A stretch of DNA of 64,000 nt from Actinomadura bangladeshensis (GTDB lineage: Bacteria > Actinomycetota > Actinomycetes > Streptosporangiales > Streptosporangiaceae): the NCBI RefSeq assembly GCF_004348335.1, contig NZ_SMJW01000010.1, forward strand, positions 1 through 64,000. Reading direction: 5' to 3'. Shown piece by piece: positions 51,269 to 58,417 of the stretch. Within the stretch, counting starts at the first letter, position 1. The number at the start of each line of letters is the position of its first letter. The position numbers and the translations under genes were made by a program. The notes below the pieces were generated by a model that saw nothing but the letters and a program-made list of their open reading frames with translations, did not search any database and was not told the origin of the DNA.

Positions 51269-51393
51269 CGCCCCGCCCGGCCCGCGAGCAGGCTTCACAC
51301 CGCGCGGCAGGGGGTACCTCCCCGGGAACAGCGGCGGCACCCGGAAGGTAGGGCGGCCCGGCATTGGCTTTCGGCGCGACTCGCGACATATCG

Positions 51394-51426
51394 TGGAACA
51401 GCGGTCGCGGGACGGCCGTTGTTCCA
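51394..51426. promoter_or_regulatory. Inverted repeat upstream of the small membrane protein gene
   Basis: TGGAACA (51394-51400) and TGTTCCA (51420-51426) are exact complements separated by 19 bp. It ends 29 bp before the start of the next gene, so it could be an operator or an mRNA hairpin. Confidence 0.4.
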
Positions 51427-51455
51427 GGTGGGCGGCCCGTAAACGGAGGTACCAG

Positions 51456-51647
51456 ATGTCGACCCAGACCAAGGTAGTGATCGGCGGCGTCGTCGTCGGC
51501 TTCCTGACCCTGTTCGTCTTCCCGTGGTGGCTGAGCGCGCTGATCATCCTCGGCGTCCTCGGCGCACCGCTCGTCGGCTACCTGATGCTCGACCCGTCCC
51601 AGCGCAAGCGGGTGCGGGCGCAGGGGCGCAAGCGCCTCGGGAGCTGA
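51456..51647 (+). CDS. Small membrane protein, 63 residues
   Basis: ATG 51456 is preceded by GGAGGT at the ideal distance. Two adjacent hydrophobic segments (VVIGGVVVGFLTLFVFPWW, then LSALIILGVLGAPLVGYLML) form a hairpin through the membrane; the C-terminal tail is basic (QRKRVRAQGRKRLGS). I do not know its function. It is transcribed in the same direction as hisN and lhgO. The strong ribosome-binding site and the membrane-protein composition support a real gene. Confidence 0.8.
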   Translation: MSTQTKVVIGGVVVGFLTLFVFPWWLSALIILGVLGAPLVGYLMLDPSQRKRVRAQGRKRLGS

Positions 51648-51689
51648 GCGCCCGGAGAGCGGGCCGCCGGCGCCCGCTAGGGTGCCGGT

Positions 51690-52877
51690 GTGGCGGAGAC
51701 GAGGGTCGGGGTCGTCGGCGCGGGGATCCTCGGGCTGGCGATCGCGCGCCGGCTGGCCCGGACGCGCCCCGACGTGGAGGTCACGGTCCTCGACAAGGAG
51801 GACCGCGTCGCGGCCCATCAGACGGGCCACAACAGCGGCGTCGCGCACGCGGGCCTGTACTACGCGCCGGGTTCGCTGAAGGCGACGCTGTGCAGGCGCG
51901 GGATCGGCCTGCTCAAGGAGTACTGCGCCGATCGGGGCCTGCCCTACGAGGAGTGCGGCAAGGTCGTCGTCGCCCGCGACGCGTCGGAACTGGCCGCCCT
52001 GGACGAGATCGAGCGGCGCGCGGCGGCCAACGGCGTCCCGGGGCTGCGGCGCCTGACCGGTGCCGGGCTGCGGGAGATCGAGGCGCACGCCGCCGGGGTC
52101 GCCGCGCTGCACTCCCCCACCACCGCGATCGTCGACTTCCCGGCGGTCGCCCGCGCGTTCGCCGACGACGTCGCCGATTGCGGCGGGCGGGTCGGGCTCG
52201 GCTTCGAGGTGGTCCGCATCGGGCGGGCCGGCGACCGCGTCACCGTCGCGTCCCCGCACGAGGAACTGGTGTTCGACCGGCTCGTCGTGTGCGCCGGGCT
52301 CCAGTCGGACCGGGTGGCACGGCTGGCCGGCGACGCGCCCGCACCGGCGATCATCCCGTTCCGGGGCGAGTACTACCGGCTCGTCCCGTCCCGGACGGAC
52401 CTGGTCCGGGGCCTCATCTACCCGGTGCCCGACCCCCGCTACCCGTTCCTCGGCGTGCACTTCACGCGCCGCGTGGACGGCGGCGTGGACGTCGGCCCCA
52501 ACGCCGTCCTGGCGCTGGCCAGGGAGGGGTACAGGCGGCGGGACGTCCGTCCGGCCGACCTGTGGGAGACGGTCCGCCAACCGGGCTTCCGGCACCTGGC
52601 GCGGCGGCACTGGCGGACGGGCGCGAAGGAGCTGTACGGGTCGGCGGTGAAGCGGGCGTTCGTCGCGGAGGCGCGCGGCTTCGTCCCGGAACTGACGGCG
52701 GCCGATGTCGTCGCGGCGCCCGCCGGGGTCCGCGCGCAGGCGGTGGACCCCGACGGATCGCTGGTCGACGACTTCCGCATCGGGCGGGTCGGCCCGGTCG
52801 TGGCCGTCCGGAACGCCCCGTCCCCGGCGGCGACGTCCTCCCTGGCCATCGCCGAGCACGTGGTCGAGCGGCTCTAG
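51690..52877 (+). CDS. lhgO: L-2-hydroxyglutarate oxidase
   Basis: The product has 395 residues from GTG 51690. It is a DAO-fold flavoprotein: RVGVVGAGILGLAIARRLAR (FAD dinucleotide motif), HQTGHNSGVAHAGLYYAPGS, DRLVVCAGLQSDRVARL and VPDPRYPFLGVHFTRRVDGG are all typical of LhgO. It oxidises L-2-hydroxyglutarate to 2-oxoglutarate, repairing the side product of malate/2-OG metabolism, with electrons passed to O2 or the membrane pool. The start lies 42 bp after the small membrane protein. The gene is convergent with the carboxylesterase. Confidence 0.92.
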   Translation: MAETRVGVVGAGILGLAIARRLARTRPDVEVTVLDKEDRVAAHQTGHNSGVAHAGLYYAPGSLKATLCRRGIGLLKEYCADRGLPYEECGKVVVARDASELAALDEIERRAAANGVPGLRRLTGAGLREIEAHAAGVAALHSPTTAIVDFPAVARAFADDVADCGGRVGLGFEVVRIGRAGDRVTVASPHEELVFDRLVVCAGLQSDRVARLAGDAPAPAIIPFRGEYYRLVPSRTDLVRGLIYPVPDPRYPFLGVHFTRRVDGGVDVGPNAVLALAREGYRRRDVRPADLWETVRQPGFRHLARRHWRTGAKELYGSAVKRAFVAEARGFVPELTAADVVAAPAGVRAQAVDPDGSLVDDFRIGRVGPVVAVRNAPSPAATSSLAIAEHVVERL

Positions 52878-52884
52878 GGCGGGC

Positions 52885-54402
52885 TCAGTCCCAGAGCTTG
52901 CGGACGTCGCCGCGCGGGTCGGTGACGGTCTCGTCGCCCGGCCCGTCGAACATCCGCACCAGCCGCGTGGACGGGTCGAAGCGCTCCCAGCCGGGGTCGC
53001 CGGTGGCGGCGAAGTCGACCCAGTGGCGGTGCATCCGGTCGGCGAGCGCCTGCGGCGGGTTCGGCCCGGTCAGCCCCTCGGCCTCGGCGGTCAGGTTGTC
53101 GAAGACGAAGCCCAGCTCCAGCGCGTGGCAGGCGCCGAGGTCGTGGTTCGGGGACCGCCACGCGAACTCGTACATCCAGGTGCGCCCGCCGGAGGCGGCG
53201 TGCCCGGCGGCGGCGCGGTTCGCGGGGATCCGGAACAGGTGGTCGGTGATGATCGTCGCCATCAGCTCGCCGGCCGTCATGTCCGGGTGGCGGTCGCGGT
53301 AGGCGGCGGGCAGCCCGGCCGGGACGCCCATCCCGGCCGTGACGAGGCCCACGATGTCGTGGGTGAGCTCGGCCGCGAGACCGGTCGGCATCAGGAAGAA
53401 CCGGAACTCCTCGGAGGTGTAGCCGAGGAGGAGGTCGACGTCGCGCCCGGCGCCGGCGGCGATGGCGTCCTGCGGGCGCCGGGTGATCAGCTCGCCGTCC
53501 AGGACCGGGGTGAGGGACATGCCGCCCGCGGCCGTGGTGGCGCCCCAGCGGCCCGGATCCGGCACCATCGTGACCTCGGCGGCGACGGACGCCTGCGCGG
53601 GCAGGATCGCGGCCGGGTCGAGCGCGGCGAACGCCGCCGCGGTCGGCTCGATGCCGAGCCGCGCCGCCATCTCCCTGGTGACGAGCATGGCGTCGTCCGG
53701 GTCCTGCGCGATGTGCCCGGCGCCGCTCTGCGCGATCGCGCGCCGGAACAGCCCGAGATCGAGGGAGACGAGGGTGGTCACGCTCATCCCGCCCGCGGAC
53801 TCGCCGAAGACGGTGACGTTGCCCGGGTCGCCGCCGAACCCGGCGATGTTGTCGCGGACCCATTCCAGCGCGGCGATCTGGTCGAGCAGCCCCCGGTTGC
53901 ACGGCGCGCCGGGCAGGTTCGCGAAGCCCTCCACGCCGAGCCGGTAGTTGATCGTCACGCAGACGACGCCGTCGCGGGCGAAGTTGTGCCCGTTGTAGAC
54001 GGACACGGCCCCGGACCCGTTCCGGAACGCGCCGCCGTGGATCCACACCATGACGGGCAGCCCCGACCCGCCGGGCTCGGGCGTCGTGTCGTTCAGGGGA
54101 GACGACCCCCCTGTACCCCCCGAGAAATACGGCGTCCAGACGTTCAGGTTGAGGCAGTCGTCACCCGGGATCGCGGGCTCGGGCAGCAGCGTGTCGAACG
54201 GTCTCGGGTAGCCGGGCATCGGCGCGGTCGGCCCGAACTCGAAGGCGTCCCGGACACCGTCCCACGGCTCGGGCGGGCGCGGCGCCGTGAAGCGGTTCGG
54301 GCCGAACGGGGGCGCGGCGTAGGGGACGCCGAGGAAGGCGGTGACGCCGTCCCGTGTCCTGCCGCGCACCTTCCCGTGGGACGTCTGGACGACCGCCTCC
54401 AT
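52885..54402 (-). CDS. Type B carboxylesterase
   Basis: The product has 505 residues from ATG 54402. Catalytic Ser lies in [13 protein letters not shown], the oxyanion hole in VWIHGGAF and the third residue region in [23 protein letters not shown] is the family's N-terminal signature. There is no signal peptide, so it is cytoplasmic, unlike the two secreted esterases. An unusual in-frame insert, [13 protein letters not shown] (around residues 92-104), is encoded by a G6/C6 element found also in the gene at 58418-61417. Upstream is the palindrome GTTCTAGAAC (54416-54425). The substrate is unknown; para-nitrobenzyl-type esters are typical. Confidence 0.88.
   Translation of the reverse strand: MEAVVQTSHGKVRGRTRDGVTAFLGVPYAAPPFGPNRFTAPRPPEPWDGVRDAFEFGPTAPMPGYPRPFDTLLPEPAIPGDDCLNLNVWTPYFSGGTGGSSPLNDTTPEPGGSGLPVMVWIHGGAFRNGSGAVSVYNGHNFARDGVVCVTINYRLGVEGFANLPGAPCNRGLLDQIAALEWVRDNIAGFGGDPGNVTVFGESAGGMSVTTLVSLDLGLFRRAIAQSGAGHIAQDPDDAMLVTREMAARLGIEPTAAAFAALDPAAILPAQASVAAEVTMVPDPGRWGATTAAGGMSLTPVLDGELITRRPQDAIAAGAGRDVDLLLGYTSEEFRFFLMPTGLAAELTHDIVGLVTAGMGVPAGLPAAYRDRHPDMTAGELMATIITDHLFRIPANRAAAGHAASGGRTWMYEFAWRSPNHDLGACHALELGFVFDNLTAEAEGLTGPNPPQALADRMHRHWVDFAATGDPGWERFDPSTRLVRMFDGPGDETVTDPRGDVRKLWD
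54096..54126 (-). repeat. G6/C6 hairpin element, copy 1, inside the carboxylesterase gene
   Basis: On the minus strand: G6, a short spacer, G6, TCGT, C5-6. The core GACGACCCCCC (plus strand) and the following CCCCCC with G-GAA are shared with the copy at 59374. It encodes GGTGGSSP in the host protein without breaking the frame. Confidence 0.75.
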
Positions 54403-54477
54403 GGCGCGCCTCCGGGTTCTAGAACGAAATTCGACAAACCAGAGGGTACGGGACCGACGCGCCCGCTGGAATGCCGC

Positions 54478-55119
54478 TCATCCCCCGGCGCGCGGAGCGG
54501 GGTGGAGCATGCGGGTGAGGTAGTCGCGGGCGAACGCGCGGACGGCGTCGTCCCCGTCCAGCGCGAGCCCGCCGCCGGGGACGAGCAGCAGCGACACCGC
54601 GAGCCGCAGCAGCACCTCGGCGACCGTGTTGTGGTCCTCGGCGCCGCCGGGGCGGGCGCGGCGCAGCCGGTCGGCGAGGATGTCGCGGGCGGCGAGCATC
54701 ACCGCGCCCCCGTTCATGCTGAGCTGCGGCACGAACGCCTCCGGCTCGCTCTCCAGCACGCGCCGCATCAGCGGGTGCGTGCGGGCGCTGCGCAGCCCGA
54801 CCACGAAGCCCTCCGCCACGGCGTCCTCGGCGGACGGGAGGTCCTCGGTGGCCTCGGCGATCGCGGTGAGGAAGCGGCGGCACTCCCGCAGGATCACCGC
54901 CTGGAGCAGCTGCTCCTTGTTGGTGAACCGCCGGTAGATGGTGGTGCGCGCGACCCCGGCCCGCTTGGCGACGTCCTCGACGCTGACCCGGCGCAGCCCG
55001 TAGGTCTCGAACTCGGCGAGCGCCGCGTCCAGGATCCGGGTGTCGAGGCCGTCGGCGCCGCCCTCCGGCGCGGCCAGCCGGGCCCGCAGCGCGTCCGGGG
55101 TCGTGGCATCCATGGTCAT
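54478..55119 (-). CDS. TetR-family transcriptional regulator
   Basis: The product has 213 residues from ATG 55119; ATG 55113 is a close alternative. The HTH lies at about 28-72 (RILDAALAEFETYGLRRVSV, then EDVAKRAGVARTTIYRRFTN), followed by a helical ligand domain. It is divergent from the MpaB-type oxygenase with 106 bp between, where TACAGA-N17-TCTGTA flanks a -10-like TACAAT. It therefore probably represses the oxygenase gene and itself. The ligand is unknown, but the surrounding lipid genes suggest a fatty or aromatic effector. Confidence 0.92.
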   Translation of the reverse strand: MTMDATTPDALRARLAAPEGGADGLDTRILDAALAEFETYGLRRVSVEDVAKRAGVARTTIYRRFTNKEQLLQAVILRECRRFLTAIAEATEDLPSAEDAVAEGFVVGLRSARTHPLMRRVLESEPEAFVPQLSMNGGAVMLAARDILADRLRRARPGGAEDHNTVAEVLLRLAVSLLLVPGGGLALDGDDAVRAFARDYLTRMLHPAPRAGG

Positions 55120-55168
55120 GGCCAGCACCCTAACGGGATCGGGGCGTCCGGCTCGTGGCGCCGGACGA

Positions 55169-55197
55169 TACAGAGCTACAATAATCGTCGATCTGTA
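55169..55197. promoter_or_regulatory. Candidate TetR operator in the divergent promoter
   Basis: TACAGA (55169-55174) and TCTGTA (55192-55197) are exact complements spaced by 17 bp, and TACAAT (55177-55182) between them is a good -10 for the rightward oxygenase gene. Occupancy would block that promoter. Confidence 0.55.
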
Positions 55198-55225
55198 CTT
55201 CTGTCTCCTCATCGCGGCGGTGCAC

Positions 55226-56098
55226 ATGACGGACCAGGCCGAGACCCACAAGCCCCCTGCGGAGACGCCGCCCCCGGCTCCGCTCGGACCGGGCTCACTG
55301 ACCTGGCGCTACTTCGGCGACACCCGGATGGCCCTGGTGGGGCCCCGGGCGGCCGTCCTGCAGAACATGCTGCCCGCGCTCGGCCAGGGCGTCCTCGACC
55401 ACTCGGTGTTCTTCAAGGAGACCTTCGCGCGGGTGAAGCGGTCCGCCGGGCCGATCCTGGACACCGTGTACGGCGGGGAGCGGTCCGCCGAGACGGGCCG
55501 GAAGGTCCGCGACTACCACCGCGACATCAAGGGGACGATGCCGGACGGCACCCGCTACCACGCGCTCGACCCCGAGACCTACTACTGGGCGCACGCGACC
55601 TTCCTCGACACCATGCTGTACGGGATCGAGACGTTCATCCGCCCTCTCACCGACGCCGAGAAGCGCCGCGTGTACGAGGAGTCGAAGACCTGGTTCCGCA
55701 TGTACGGGGTCAGCGACCGCGCCATGCCGGCGGACTGGGAGGAGTTCCAGGCGTACTGGAAGCGGATGCTGGACGAGGAGATCGTCGCGCACAAGACCGC
55801 CCGGTACGGCGTCGGCTACGTCACCAAGGGCCTGCCGCGGCCGAAGCGGGTCCCCGCACCGCTATGGCGCGCGGTCTCACCGCCGCTGAACGCGGTAGCC
55901 CGTTTCATCACGGTAGGCGGCCTGCACCCGCGCATGCGCGAACTACTGAACCTGCCCTGGACCGCCGCCGACGAGCGCCGCTACCGCCGGTTCGCCGCGG
56001 CCGTCCGGGCGGCGAACCGAGCGTGGCCCCTACTCCCAGAGGCAGTCCGCTACCTTCCCCAGGCCCGCCGCGCCTTCCAGCGCACCCGCCAACGTTGA
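55226..56098 (+). CDS. MpaB-family oxygenase (DUF2236, latex-clearing-protein-like)
   Basis: The product has 290 residues from ATG 55226. The DUF2236/MpaB family is marked by GSLTWRYFGDTRMALVGPRA, then DYHRDIKGTMPDGTRYHALD, then PETYYWAHATFLDTMLYGIE. The Arg/His-rich heme-proximal region of latex-clearing proteins (RDIKG...H) is conserved, with His residues in YHALD and WAHATF as likely axial ligands. Family members are b-type cytochromes that oxidise polyisoprene or act on fungal-type terpenoids. The gene is alone on its strand; its stop (56096-56098) is inside a perfect 30-bp inverted repeat. Confidence 0.85.
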   Translation: MTDQAETHKPPAETPPPAPLGPGSLTWRYFGDTRMALVGPRAAVLQNMLPALGQGVLDHSVFFKETFARVKRSAGPILDTVYGGERSAETGRKVRDYHRDIKGTMPDGTRYHALDPETYYWAHATFLDTMLYGIETFIRPLTDAEKRRVYEESKTWFRMYGVSDRAMPADWEEFQAYWKRMLDEEIVAHKTARYGVGYVTKGLPRPKRVPAPLWRAVSPPLNAVARFITVGGLHPRMRELLNLPWTAADERRYRRFAAAVRAANRAWPLLPEAVRYLPQARRAFQRTRQR

Positions 56099-56158
56099 CC
56101 TGCGGCGTGTTGTTGTTATGGAGCGCCTCATAACAACAACACGCCGCAGGTCAACGTT
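56091..56158. terminator. Perfect 30-bp inverted repeat holding both stop codons of a convergent pair
   Basis: Arm 56091-56120 and arm 56129-56158 are exact reverse complements over 30 bp, with the 8-nt loop GAGCGCCT. The left arm contains the TGA of the oxygenase gene and the right arm the TAA of the SDR gene. The stem carries a GTTGTTGTTATG stretch that is AT-rich against the surroundings. It is an obvious bidirectional terminator, but far longer and more perfect than usual. Confidence 0.92.
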
Positions 56159-56966
56159 AGATCGTGGAGCGGATGCGGGCGTCGTAGGCCTTGCGGGCGT
56201 CCGGGTCGTACTCCAGGAAGATCTTGTCCAGGCCCAGGCGGCGGGACGTCGCCTGGCGGAGGCGCTCGGGGAGCAGTGCGCCGAGGCGGACCTGCGTGCC
56301 GAGCTTCTTCGGCACCGCGACCTGGGGGCGCGGCCGGCCGATCAGCTCGACGACGGCGGCGGCGATGTCCTCCGGCTCGCAGTTCTTCTGCCCCTTCGGG
56401 CTGCGCGTCCCCGCGACCAGTTCGGTGTTGGTGAACGTCGGCAGGACGGCGCCGACGTGCACGCCCCGGCCCTGGACCTCCAGCCGGGTCGCCTCGGTGA
56501 AGGCGAGGACGGCGGCCTTGCTGGCGTTGTAGAGGGCGAGGCCGGGCGTGAACATGACGCCGGCGATCGACGCGATGTTGATGATGTGCCCCGACCCGCG
56601 CGGAAGCATCCGGCCGAGGGCCAGCTTGGTGCCGAGCATGACGCCGTGCACGTTGATGTCGATGCAGCGGCGTGCGTCGGCGTCGCTCTCGTCGGTGACC
56701 GGCCCGATCGGCATGATCCCGGCGTTGTTGACCAGGACGTCGAGCGGCCCGGCCGCCTCCTCCACCCGGTCGAGGAACGCGGTGAACGACGCGCGGGAGG
56801 TGACGTCCACGACGAGGCCGGTGACGCCCAGCGACTCGGCGGCCGCGGTGACGGCGGCCTCGTCGATGTCGCCGATGACGACGGTCGCGCCCTTCGCCCG
56901 GAGCGCGCGGGCGGTGGCGAGACCGATCCCCCGCGCGGCCCCGGTGACGGCGATGACCTTGCTCAT
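56157..56966 (-). CDS. Short-chain dehydrogenase/reductase
   Basis: The product has 269 residues from ATG 56966, overlapping the P450 stop by 4 bp. Classical SDR: TGAARGIGLATARAL (cofactor site), VNNAGIMPIGP (NNAG), IINIASIAG with Ser, and YNASKAAVLAF (Tyr-x-x-x-Lys). The acidic residue in VVIGDIDEA favours NAD(H). The C-terminal part (LRQATSRRLGLDKIFLEYD) is longer than in the minimal family. Together with the P450 and acyl-activating enzymes it probably acts on an alcohol or ketone in a lipid or terpenoid. The last codons form one arm of the long inverted repeat. Confidence 0.92.
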   Translation of the reverse strand: MSKVIAVTGAARGIGLATARALRAKGATVVIGDIDEAAVTAAAESLGVTGLVVDVTSRASFTAFLDRVEEAAGPLDVLVNNAGIMPIGPVTDESDADARRCIDINVHGVMLGTKLALGRMLPRGSGHIINIASIAGVMFTPGLALYNASKAAVLAFTEATRLEVQGRGVHVGAVLPTFTNTELVAGTRSPKGQKNCEPEDIAAAVVELIGRPRPQVAVPKKLGTQVRLGALLPERLRQATSRRLGLDKIFLEYDPDARKAYDARIRSTI

Positions 56967-58318
56967 TGTTGCTCCAGGCGGTCGAGGCGGACGGGGAGCC
57001 CGTCCTTCGGCGACGGAAGGGACGTGGTGTCCAGGGGCCATTCGTAGCGCGCCGGGACGCTCCAGCGGTAGCGCCGCAGCACCTGGTGCAGGATGGTCTT
57101 GACCTGCATCCCCGCGAAGTACATCCCGATGCACTTGTGCGCGCCGCCGCCGAACGGGGCCCACGCGTACTTGTGGACCTTGTCCTCGCGGCGCTCCGGG
57201 GAGAACCGCCCGGGGTCGAACGTGTCCGGGTCGGGCCACCACTGCGGCATGTGGTGGTTGCTGAGCATCGGCACGACGACGAGGGAGCCGGCCGGGATGT
57301 GGAAGCCGAGGATGGAGGTGTCCTTGACGACCTTGCGCGGCAGCGCCGGGACGGGCGCGACCATCCGCAGCGACTCCTTCATCACCATGTCGATGCCGGT
57401 GAAGTGGTCGAGGTCGCCGTAGCCGGGCTGCGGCCTGCCGAGGGCGAGGGACTCCTCGCGCAGCCGCTCCTGCCATTCGGGGTGCTTGGCCAGGTAGTAC
57501 GACATCGTCGTCAGCGTGATGGTGGTGGTGTCGTGCGCCGCCATCAGCGCGAAGATCATGTGGTTGACGACGTCCTCGTCGGTGAACCGCTCGCCGTCGT
57601 CGGTCTCGGCCGCGCACAGCGCGGCGAACAGGTCGTCGCCGCCGTCCCGGCGCTTGGCGGGCAGGTGCCGGTAGAAGAACTCCTCCAGCACCTTGCGGGC
57701 CTGCAGGCCGCGGTGCCAGCGCAGCCCGGGGACGGGGAAGCGCACGTAGGCCGTCCCGGCGCGGACGGCGTCGATGAACGCGCCGTTGACCCGCGCGCGC
57801 TCGGCGTCGTCCAGTTCGACGCCCATGAAGACGTCCACGGCGAGGTCGAGCGTGAGCTTCTTGATGTGGTCGTACACCTTGAAGCCGGGGCCGGGCTCCC
57901 ACGACTCGACGCCCTTGATGATGCCGGGCGCCATCGCCTCCATGTACGCCTGGAGCCGCGGGCGGGTGAAGGCCTCCTGCATGATGCGGCGGTGGTGCAG
58001 GTGCTCCTCGAAGTCGAGCAGCATGATGCCCCGGGTGAAGAACGGCCCGATGAAGTAGCTCCAGGCGGGCCCGTTCGCGAACGCTTTGTCCCGGTTGACC
58101 AGGACGGCCTGGGCGGCCTCGGGCCCCTGGACGGTGACGGTGCGCTGTCCGAGCAGCCACCCCCAGGCGACGGGCCCGTACTGGTCGTAGCGCTTGCGGG
58201 CCATCCCGATCGGGTCGCGCATCACCGCGAGCGTGCTGCCGATGTACGGCAGGCCGGGCACGCCGGGGACCGGTTTCAGGCCGCTGCCGTGCGGCGGCGG
58301 CGCGAGGACGCTCGTCAT
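56963..58318 (-). CDS. Cytochrome P450
   Basis: The product has 451 residues from ATG 58318 (MTSVLAPPPHG). The I-helix motif is FALMAAHDTTTIT, the K-helix ExxR is MKESLRMVAP, the PERF region is DPGRFSPERREDK and the heme site is FGGGAHKCIGMYFA; all canonical residues are intact, in contrast to the conservon P450. The style of the heme and C-terminal regions resembles CYP51/CYP120-type lipid hydroxylases more than macrolide P450s. It is coupled to the SDR gene, suggesting hydroxylation followed by oxidation. The promoter region contains GCAACA-N13-TGTTGC (58336-58360). Confidence 0.92.
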   Translation of the reverse strand: MTSVLAPPPHGSGLKPVPGVPGLPYIGSTLAVMRDPIGMARKRYDQYGPVAWGWLLGQRTVTVQGPEAAQAVLVNRDKAFANGPAWSYFIGPFFTRGIMLLDFEEHLHHRRIMQEAFTRPRLQAYMEAMAPGIIKGVESWEPGPGFKVYDHIKKLTLDLAVDVFMGVELDDAERARVNGAFIDAVRAGTAYVRFPVPGLRWHRGLQARKVLEEFFYRHLPAKRRDGGDDLFAALCAAETDDGERFTDEDVVNHMIFALMAAHDTTTITLTTMSYYLAKHPEWQERLREESLALGRPQPGYGDLDHFTGIDMVMKESLRMVAPVPALPRKVVKDTSILGFHIPAGSLVVVPMLSNHHMPQWWPDPDTFDPGRFSPERREDKVHKYAWAPFGGGAHKCIGMYFAGMQVKTILHQVLRRYRWSVPARYEWPLDTTSLPSPKDGLPVRLDRLEQQ

Positions 58319-58335
58319 GACCCCTCCGGACGCGT

Positions 58336-58360
58336 GCAACAAATAAGCGAAATCTGTTGC
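58336..58360. promoter_or_regulatory. Candidate operator upstream of the P450-SDR operon
   Basis: GCAACA (58336-58341) and TGTTGC (58355-58360) are exact complements with 13 bp between them; the first half-site begins 18 bp before the P450 start. The surroundings are AT-rich (AAATAAGCGAAATC). The regulator is unknown. Confidence 0.5.
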
Positions 58361-58417
58361 TTTGTTCTAACGTAGCGGGCGCCCGTAAGTCCAGACTTAT
58401 CGCCGGTGACTTGCGCG

